DNA of 20,085 nucleotides. It comes from Tiamatella sp964451715. GTDB taxonomy: Archaea > Thermoproteota > Thermoprotei_A > Sulfolobales > Acidilobaceae. The position numbers were made by a program, and so were the translations under genes. The stretch lies in the NCBI GenBank assembly GCA_964451715.1, contig CAYVIZ010000023.1, positions 1 through 20,085 of the forward strand, given 5' to 3'. Positions 14,577 to 20,085 of this stretch are shown here, in pieces. Positions within the stretch are counted from its first letter, which is position 1; every line of letters begins with the position of its first letter. Below the pieces are notes generated by a model, which did not search any database, was not told where the DNA came from, and was given only the letters and a program-made list of their open reading frames with translations.

Positions 14577-15553
14577 AGGGGATAGTGGCAGGCGACGAAA
14601 TGGTTATGGGAAACCTCGCGCAATACCGGCTCTTCCTTCCTGCATTTCTCCGTTGCGAAGGGGCAGCGTGGGTGGAACCTGCACCCCGGCGGCGGGCTCC
14701 TAGGGTCGGCGACTTCTCCCTTTATATCAACCCTCTTCTTTATCCTCTTCTCCTCTATGGTCGGAACAGCCATGAGGAGCGCCTGGGTATACGGGTGGAG
14801 CGGGTTTTTTATAACCTCCTCCGCCGGGCCTATTTCTACTATCTTGCCTAGATACATGACCGCTATACGGTTAGCTACAAGCCGTCCTATGCTTATGTCG
14901 TGTGTTATGAATATCATGGCCTGATTGTATTCTTGCTTAAACTCTAGTAGCAGCTTCACTATGCTCGCCCTCATAGAGACGTCTATCATACTAACAGCCT
15001 CGTCAGCCACTATGAAGTCGGGCTTCAACACCATAGCCCGTGCTATTACGACCCTCTGCCTCTGCCCTCCGCTCAGGTTCAATGGCAGCCTGTCATAGAA
15101 GTCTTCAACGGGAGTAAGCCCTACTCTTTCAAGCATCTTCCTAGCCTGATCTTCTGCCTCAACCTCATCCATAATGCCGTGCTCTACTAGGGGCTCGGCT
15201 ATCTGTTTGCCGACAGGCATACGGGGATCAAGGCTGGCGAAGGGATCCTGGAATATCATCTGCATCCTCCGCCTCAGCACTCTGAGCTCCCCCTTCTTGA
15301 GCCTCGTTATATCCACGCCATCAAACACTATTCTGCCAGAAGTAGGCTCGATGAGCCTCAGCACGAGTTTCCCGGTAGTAGTCTTTCCACACCCGCTCTC
15401 CCCTATGAGGGCTAGTGTCTCCCCTCTCTCTAGGCTGAATGATACTCCGTCCACGGCTTTGATATAGCTTTTAACCCTTCCTAGAAGCCTGTCTATAACC
15501 CCTCCCTCCACGGGGAAGTACTTCTTGAGATCCTCGACTTCCAGAAGGCTCAC
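14573..15553 (-). CDS. oppF: Oligopeptide ABC transporter ATP-binding protein OppF
   Basis: ATPase subunit of a peptide/nickel-class ABC importer (327 residues). Walker A is GESGCGKTTTG, the Q-loop lies in MQMIFQDPFASLDPR and the signature is LSGGQRQRVVIA. Walker B/D-loop reads FIVADEAVSMIDVSM, in which the usual DEPxSxLD is changed while the catalytic Glu is kept; the switch His is in ITHD. The C-terminal oligopeptide domain has the cysteine-rich PPGCRFHPRCPFATEKC. The frame opens at 15586, but GTG 15553 overlaps the oppD stop as GTGA and follows GGAGGTGAAGG, so it is the likely start. Last gene of the opp operon. Its stop overlaps that of mtnA. Bases 14628-14702 are a perfect copy of part of oppD. 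Confidence 0.95.
   Translation of the reverse strand: MSLLEVEDLKKYFPVEGGVIDRLLGRVKSYIKAVDGVSFSLERGETLALIGESGCGKTTTGKLVLRLIEPTSGRIVFDGVDITRLKKGELRVLRRRMQMIFQDPFASLDPRMPVGKQIAEPLVEHGIMDEVEAEDQARKMLERVGLTPVEDFYDRLPLNLSGGQRQRVVIARAMVLKPDFIVADEAVSMIDVSMRASIVKLLLEFKQEYNQAMIFITHDISIGRLVANRIAVMYLGKIVEIGPAEEVIKNPLHPYTQALLMAVPTIEEKRIKKRVDIKGEVADPRSPPPGCRFHPRCPFATEKCRKEEPVLREVSHNHFVACHYPL
14628..14702. repeat. 75-bp perfect direct repeat, copy in oppF
   Basis: Identical over all 75 bases to 15620-15694, 992 bases away and in the same orientation. It encodes the same reading frame in both genes (RSPPPGCRFHPRCPF... to RKEEP), including all third codon positions. Confidence 0.97.
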
Positions 15554-16521
15554 TCTTCCTTCACCTCCTCCCCGAGAAGCCAGCACTTAACCCTCCTACC
15601 ATCAATCCTATACTCGGGAGGCTCTTCCTTCCTGCATTTCTCCGTTGCGAAGGGGCAGCGTGGGTGGAACCTGCACCCCGGCGGCGGGCTCCTAAGATCG
15701 GGTGGATACCCGGGTATCTCCTCTATATCCTTTGGGCCGAACAGTTTTGGTATACTGTTTATCAAACCCCTAGTGTAGGGGTGCAGGGGCTCTCCCGCAA
15801 GTTTCTTGCTGCCTCCCTCCTCCACGAGCTGGCCCGCATACATAACCGCTATCCTGTCACTCCTCTCAACAGCCAATGCTAGATCATGTGTTATCAGTAT
15901 AATAGATATACCTAGATCCCTCCTCAACTCGTCTAGGAGATCCATAATCTTGCTCTGCACTATGACGTCGAGCGCGGTCGTAGGCTCGTCAGCGACGAGA
16001 ATACTCGGCTCTAATATTATGCCGGAAGCGATGGCAACCCTCTGCCTCTGCCCCCCGCTCAGCTCATGCGGGTACGAGTTCTTATAGCTGACCGGGAGCC
16101 TCACATTCTTCAGCGCCTCCTCAACCCTCCTCTCCTGCTCGTCTTTATCCTTTATACCGTGCACCTCAAGTATCTCGCGCAGTTGCTCGCCTATCTTTCT
16201 AAGAGGATCGAGGCTTGTCAGCGGATCCTGTAGAACCATGCTTATCTTACTGCCCCTTATCTCCCTCATCCTCCCCTCGTCTAGGCTCGTCACGTCCACG
16301 CCTTCTATCTCTATCTTGCCCCCTACTATCCTGCCGGGCGGGGGGACTAGTCTGAGTAGGGAGTATCCTAGAGTGCTTTTCCCAGAGCCGCTTTCACCTA
16401 CCAGGCTCAACCACTCGCCTTTCCCGAGTTCGAAGCTTACATTGTCCACTGCCTTAACTATGCCTGACAGGGTGTAGTAGTAGACGCTTAGACTCTCTAC
16501 GTTTAACACTGTATCACCCAT
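15550..16521 (-). CDS. oppD: Oligopeptide ABC transporter ATP-binding protein OppD
   Basis: 323-residue ATPase partner of OppF; the two form the nucleotide-binding pair under OppB/OppC. Walker A is GESGSGKST (43-51), the Q-loop region is MVLQDPLTSLDPL, the signature LSGGQRQRVAIA, Walker B ILVADEPTTALDV and the H-loop LITHD. The C-terminal domain has CRFHPRCPFATEKC plus a later Cys (VKCWL), the four-cysteine pattern linked to an Fe-S cluster in some OppD proteins. ATG 16521 follows GGAGGTG with 9 bases between; that site overlaps the oppC stop codon, so translation is coupled. Bases 15620-15694 are identical to a stretch in oppF. Confidence 0.96.
   Translation of the reverse strand: MGDTVLNVESLSVYYYTLSGIVKAVDNVSFELGKGEWLSLVGESGSGKSTLGYSLLRLVPPPGRIVGGKIEIEGVDVTSLDEGRMREIRGSKISMVLQDPLTSLDPLRKIGEQLREILEVHGIKDKDEQERRVEEALKNVRLPVSYKNSYPHELSGGQRQRVAIASGIILEPSILVADEPTTALDVIVQSKIMDLLDELRRDLGISIILITHDLALAVERSDRIAVMYAGQLVEEGGSKKLAGEPLHPYTRGLINSIPKLFGPKDIEEIPGYPPDLRSPPPGCRFHPRCPFATEKCRKEEPPEYRIDGRRVKCWLLGEEVKEE
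15620..15694. repeat. 75-bp perfect direct repeat, copy in oppD
   Basis: Second copy of the repeat at 14628-14702. Flanking bases differ at once on both sides (A versus C to the left, A versus G to the right), while the rest of the two genes is clearly diverged. Confidence 0.97.
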
Positions 16522-16527
16522 AATTCT

Positions 16528-17373
16528 CTACACCTCCCTGGATATGTTGAACCTCTCAGATAACGCCTCTCCTATGAGGGCGAACCCTATTGCCAGCACG
16601 ATGATCATGAGGCCGGGGAAGAAGACGAGCCACCAGTAGCCGCTTGTGAGGAATGACTTCCCCACCCTCAGATCGTATCCCCAGTCAGGCGTGGGGGGCA
16701 CCACTGAGAGGCCTAGGAAGCTTAGACCCGCCTCTGTCAGTATGGCGTCTGCCACGCTTAGACTGAATACTACGAGTATAGTCGGGGCTATGTTGGGAAG
16801 CACGTGTTTGACCAGTATAGTCTTGGTCTTGAGTCCTAGGCTTACTAGAGCCTCCGCTAGGGGTGTCCCCTTCAAGGCTATAACCTTGCCTCTCACCATC
16901 CTGAAGTAAGTGGGTATGTATACGACCGATATTGAGAGCGCCGTATTGAGCGGGCTGGGGCCTAGTATTGCTGCAACCGTTATGGCCAGTATGAGGCTTG
17001 GGAACGCGTAGATTGAGTCCATGACCATGGATAGAACCCTGTCAGCCTTGCCTCCATAGTAGCCTGAAACAAGGCCCAGAGGTATACCTACCATACTAGA
17101 TATTATCGCGGCTACGAATACGACCTGTAGTATTACACGTGAGCCATAGACTATCCTTGAGAATACATCGTATCCCAGCTTGTTCGTCCCCATAGGATGC
17201 TTCCAGCTGGGAGGCTGGAACCTGTCCTTGGTCCTCTCAACAGGGTTGTAAGGCGCTATCCATGGAGCGAACACCGCCATTAAGACTACTACGAACACTA
17301 TAAATGTACCCGCTATGAGCATCCCCCTAGCAGGCGCCTTCTTAAAAGGCCTCAATAGAATCTCATAAAACAC
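16528..17373 (-). CDS. oppC: Oligopeptide ABC transporter permease OppC
   Basis: 281-residue permease with an N-terminal helix, the HPMGTNKLGYDVFSRIVYGSR motif typical of OppC/DppC, and about six membrane helices. The cytoplasmic coupling loop is EALVSLGLKTKTILVKHVLPN (an EAA-type loop that contacts the ATPases), followed by TEAGLSFLGLSVVPPTPDWG, a hallmark of the family. It forms the channel with OppB in the cell membrane. The start is GTG 17373 with GGTGGTGA a few bases upstream. The gap to the oppB stop is 16 bases, so both are on one transcript. Confidence 0.95.
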   Translation of the reverse strand: MFYEILLRPFKKAPARGMLIAGTFIVFVVVLMAVFAPWIAPYNPVERTKDRFQPPSWKHPMGTNKLGYDVFSRIVYGSRVILQVVFVAAIISSMVGIPLGLVSGYYGGKADRVLSMVMDSIYAFPSLILAITVAAILGPSPLNTALSISVVYIPTYFRMVRGKVIALKGTPLAEALVSLGLKTKTILVKHVLPNIAPTILVVFSLSVADAILTEAGLSFLGLSVVPPTPDWGYDLRVGKSFLTSGYWWLVFFPGLMIIVLAIGFALIGEALSERFNISREV

Positions 17374-17389
17374 CCTTTCACCACCCCGA

Positions 17390-18406
17390 TCAATACTTTA
17401 TCCTGGGATCTATGAGGGCGTACACCACGTCTACTATGAGGCTTACCAGACCTACTAGGAAGGCGAAGAATATCACCGTACCCTGTATAGCAGGATAGTC
17501 CCTGCTTTCTATAGCGTTGACAAGATACGTGCCCATACCGGGCCAGCTGAACGTGGTCTCAGTCAGCACTGCACCTCCCAAGAGTATGGCGAACTGGAGG
17601 CCCATCATCGTCACTATAGGGACAAAAGCGTTCTTGAGCGCGTAGTATGTAATCCTGTACTCCGGGACTCCCCTAACCCTATAAGCCCTTATATAGTCCA
17701 TCTTCAATACTTCAGCCACGTTAGCCCTGACCAGCCTCGTGTATGCGCCACTAAGGACTATTCCCAGGGTTAAACTAGGTAGGATAATGTGTCTCAACGC
17801 GCTTTTGAACCCCGTCCAGTTACCCGTCAACAACGCGTCCAAGGTATTCATCCCTGTTATGTGGTGGATTTTAACGTTGGCGTCGAGAATACCACTGGTA
17901 GGCAGCCATCCCAGCCACACGCCGAAGACCAGTTGTAGCATCAGGCCGAACCATGGTATGAATAGTGTGTATGCTATTATGCTGTATAGCCTCATGGATA
18001 CATCGGTTTTACCGCCCTTCTTAGCCGCTATCAGGCCGGTGGCTACTCCCAGTATAACGCTCAAGGTGAACCCGTATAGTGTCAGCTCCAACGTACGGGG
18101 GAAGCGTTCCTTTATATCATCCCATATAGGTCTACCCCTAATTGTCATACTAGTACCGAAGTCGAGGTGGAACACCGCGTTATAGAGATATGACAAGTAC
18201 TGCTCCACATAACTCTTATCCAGTCCCAGGCTCTTCCTAAGCGCCTCCAGCTGCTCGGGAGGTATGTTCTTGGTTCCTAGAATAGCTGTTATAGGATCTC
18301 CGGGGAGGACGCGTAGTATGAGGAATACGACTGTGTAGAGTATGAGTACGGTAGGTATTATCATAAGTGCTCTAACCAGTATGTACTGGCCTATACCTCT
18401 AGCCAT
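17390..18406 (-). CDS. oppB: Oligopeptide ABC transporter permease OppB
   Basis: 338-residue permease. The N-terminus GQYILVRALMIIPTVLILYT and RVLPGDPITAILG are standard for OppB/DppB. The coupling loop contains EVLKMDYIRAYRVRGVPEYRI, and ETTFSWPGMGTYLVNAIESRDYP is a family signature. The frame extends to GTG 18448 (MGHTYHQRL...), but ATG 18406 follows GGTGGG with good spacing, and a TATA box at 18454-18464 predicts transcription start near 18433, downstream of that GTG. So ATG 18406 is preferred. The separate promoter and an upstream T tract suggest oppBCDF can be transcribed apart from the binding-protein gene. Confidence 0.95.
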   Translation of the reverse strand: MARGIGQYILVRALMIIPTVLILYTVVFLILRVLPGDPITAILGTKNIPPEQLEALRKSLGLDKSYVEQYLSYLYNAVFHLDFGTSMTIRGRPIWDDIKERFPRTLELTLYGFTLSVILGVATGLIAAKKGGKTDVSMRLYSIIAYTLFIPWFGLMLQLVFGVWLGWLPTSGILDANVKIHHITGMNTLDALLTGNWTGFKSALRHIILPSLTLGIVLSGAYTRLVRANVAEVLKMDYIRAYRVRGVPEYRITYYALKNAFVPIVTMMGLQFAILLGGAVLTETTFSWPGMGTYLVNAIESRDYPAIQGTVIFFAFLVGLVSLIVDVVYALIDPRIKY

Positions 18407-18453
18407 TCCAGCCCACCAGAATAATCGCTGATGGTATGTATGCCCCACTATTA

Positions 18454-18464
18454 TTAATATAAAA
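18454..18464 (-). promoter_or_regulatory. TATA box of oppBCDF
   Basis: The minus strand reads TTCTTTTATATTAATAA, centred near 18459. It gives a leader of about 27 bases before ATG 18406 that contains the GGTGGG site. Confidence 0.55.
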
Positions 18465-18524
18465 GAATTAACTCATCATTGCAGGATTAGTGGGATAAAA
18501 CCATACAGCATTATCCATAGGTGA

Positions 18525-18545
18525 TATTAAAAAAGAGGGGAAATC
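18525..18545 (-). terminator. T-tract terminator after the binding-protein gene
   Basis: Six bases or so past the TAA at 18551 the minus strand reads CCCCTCTTTTTTAATATC, with six T in a row. A partial stop here would let the binding protein be made in excess over the permeases, a common arrangement. Confidence 0.55.
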
Positions 18546-18550
18546 TGGGA

Positions 18551-20085
18551 TTACCCGGTTGTAGCGTAGAGGAGGCTGTAGGGCAATAGCATTGTAGGCC
18601 CTAGAGTTATACCGCCAACGTTAGGCGTGGTCACTATGAAGAGCTTACCCTGTATCAGCGGTATGAACGGTGCGTCGTCAGCAAGTATCTGTTGCACCTG
18701 CTCATATAGCTGAGCCCGCTGCTGCTGGTCTGTCAGCGTCGCAGCCTTGTCTAAGAGATTGTCTACAGTCGGGTTGCTATACCCTGTTCCAGTCCATCCG
18801 TTAGCCTCGGAGTGCAGGAACGGTGTTAGGTAGTCGTCAGGGTCTATGTAGTCGGGATACCATCCTAGCAGGCTAACCATCATGGTCCCGTTCCTGAGCT
18901 GTGAGGTGTACTGCGCCCACTCCGCGCTCTTGATGTCTACTGTTATGACGCCCGTGGATTCCCACTGATCCTTTATAACCTGAGCCAGATCGGCCTCGGT
19001 ATCACCATAGTGGGTAGGCGTGTACCATAGCTCTATGTGCAGTTTGTTATTCTCATCGTAGCCAGCCTTTGCGAGGAGCTGCTTTGCCATTTTCACATTG
19101 GCGTCCCCATACTTCTCCTTGAACACGTCAACATGGCTCCAGAGCCCTACAGGCACCATGCTGTACAGGGGGTCTACCATTCCTAGGAAGACGCTGTCAG
19201 CTATATCCTGCCTGTCCAGGGCAGCCGCCAGAGCCTGTCTTACCAGCTTGTTGTTAGTGGGCTCCATCTGAGTGTTGAGGACGAGGTATCTTATGTAGCT
19301 GCCTGGAACCGTTATCACCTTGAAGTTGGAGTCCTTCTCGAAGGACTGTATCTGCTCCGGGTTCAGCGTCCTCCAAGCTATGTCTATCTCGTGGTTCCTG
19401 AGAGCCAGCTCGAGGCTATTCGCGTCCTGGTAGAACTTCACGACTACAGTCTCCGTCTTGGGCTTCTCACCATAGTAGTATGGATTAGCTTTTAACACGA
19501 GCTGAACATCCCTCTCCCACTTCTCTATCATGTATGGACCACATCCTCCCCAGGTCGCGTCGCTTACTATCTTGTCGTCCGGATAGTTGGGGCTTACAGG
19601 GAAGTATGGTGGCGTGGCTAGTAGTGCTAGGAAGTAGCTGACAGGCTGCTTAAGCGTGAACTGTACAGTATAATCGTCAAGCGCCTTCACATCTTCCACG
19701 AAAGACGTGACGAGCCATGAGGGGTCTCCCTTTATCGTCATTACCCTCTTAATGCTCCTCACAACATCGTGGGCTGTACACGGTGTTCCATCAGCGAATT
19801 TAGCGTCTGTCCTCAGCTTGAAAGTCCATACTTTACCGTCGTCGCTCACTGTCCAGTTGGTGGCAAGATCGGGTACTATCTGGCTCGTGCCAGGCTTGTA
19901 CTTCACAAGCCCGCTCATAACATTGGTGAGAACCTCCCATGTATAGAAGTCATAAGCGTTGGCAGGATCTAGGTCGGTCACCTTGTCCGTGACGCCTATA
20001 ACAATGGTGTCCTTAAACTGTGCTGTGCCGGTCTGCGTGGATGTTGTCGTAGTCTGTGAGCCTGTCTCCGTGCTGGTCTGGCTCG
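18551..20085 (-). CDS. oppA: Peptide ABC transporter substrate-binding protein, 5' end outside window
   Basis: 510 residues readable; the frame is open at base 20085, so the signal peptide is missing. The visible N-terminus is a Ser/Thr/Gln-rich linker (SQTSTETGSQTTTTSTQTG), the usual spacer between an archaeal signal/anchor and its binding domain. The SBP_bac_5 domain follows: DLDPANAYDFYTWEVLTNV, then WTFKLRTDAKFADGTP and HDVVRSIKRV, with late segments YSNPTVDNLLDKA and FIPLIQGK. No C-terminal membrane helix is seen, so anchoring is at the N-terminus. GTG 19981 is an internal valine, not the start. First gene of the opp locus. It captures peptides (or possibly sugars, since archaeal members vary) outside the cell for OppBCDF. 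Confidence 0.94.
   Translation of the reverse strand, partial: SQTSTETGSQTTTTSTQTGTAQFKDTIVIGVTDKVTDLDPANAYDFYTWEVLTNVMSGLVKYKPGTSQIVPDLATNWTVSDDGKVWTFKLRTDAKFADGTPCTAHDVVRSIKRVMTIKGDPSWLVTSFVEDVKALDDYTVQFTLKQPVSYFLALLATPPYFPVSPNYPDDKIVSDATWGGCGPYMIEKWERDVQLVLKANPYYYGEKPKTETVVVKFYQDANSLELALRNHEIDIAWRTLNPEQIQSFEKDSNFKVITVPGSYIRYLVLNTQMEPTNNKLVRQALAAALDRQDIADSVFLGMVDPLYSMVPVGLWSHVDVFKEKYGDANVKMAKQLLAKAGYDENNKLHIELWYTPTHYGDTEADLAQVIKDQWESTGVITVDIKSAEWAQYTSQLRNGTMMVSLLGWYPDYIDPDDYLTPFLHSEANGWTGTGYSNPTVDNLLDKAATLTDQQQRAQLYEQVQQILADDAPFIPLIQGKLFIVTTPNVGGITLGPTMLLPYSLLYATTG

Noticed and set aside
18407..18448. Upstream GTG start for OppB adding 14 residues
   Set aside because: It lies before the predicted transcription start and lacks a ribosome binding site, while ATG 18406 has one and begins the conserved N-terminus.
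1..20085. CRISPR arrays, insertion sequences, integrated elements or attachment-site duplication at the tRNA
   Set aside because: No regularly spaced repeats, transposase or integrase genes, terminal inverted repeats or second copy of the tRNA 3' end were found by eye in the window.

Overview
The window looks like a piece of a hyperthermophilic crenarchaeal genome, most likely Desulfurococcales (Thermoproteota). This is inferred from AGG/ATA-rich codon use, GGAGGTG-type ribosome binding sites, many GTG/TTG starts, TATA boxes about 25 bases before very short or absent leaders, a tRNA gene with encoded CCA, and archaeal-type protein families. It is a draft assembly: a 100-base run of N at 13502-13601 breaks two genes. 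No rRNA, CRISPR array, transposase or integrase was seen.

Region 1 (1-4823, minus) is a four-gene operon DUF4129 - DUF4350-like - MoxR AAA+ ATPase - DUF58 (vWA-like), a widespread membrane-associated MoxR module whose substrate in archaea is unknown. The DUF4350-like gene has no usual start codon at the place where its ribosome binding site and membrane helix point.

Region 2 (4967-8511, minus) holds four separately promoted genes: a COG0731-type radical SAM protein with a leaderless promoter, a ZIP metal transporter, an unrecognised 203-residue soluble protein, and a COG1237 metallo-beta-lactamase-fold hydrolase. The last is divergent from an APC-family permease (8624-9919, plus), whose 3' end runs antisense into tRNA-Pro(UGG) (9898-9975, minus).

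Region 3 (10084-13501) has a small basic-tailed orphan protein, a two-gene minus operon (DUF711/UPF0210 protein and a membrane-anchored helical protein), a divergent MfnA-type PLP decarboxylase that probably supplies beta-alanine or tyramine, and the 3' part of a TusA-like sulfur-carrier gene running into the gap.

Region 4 (13602-20085) has the 5'-truncated methylthioribose-1-phosphate isomerase gene (mtnA, plus) facing a complete oligopeptide ABC transporter operon on the minus strand: substrate-binding protein (5' end outside the window), OppB, OppC, OppD and OppF. oppD and oppF share a perfect 75-bp repeat coding for their cysteine-rich C-terminal motif, a likely gene-conversion tract. The permeases, hydrolases and peptide transporter fit a peptide/amino-acid-using heterotroph (inference).
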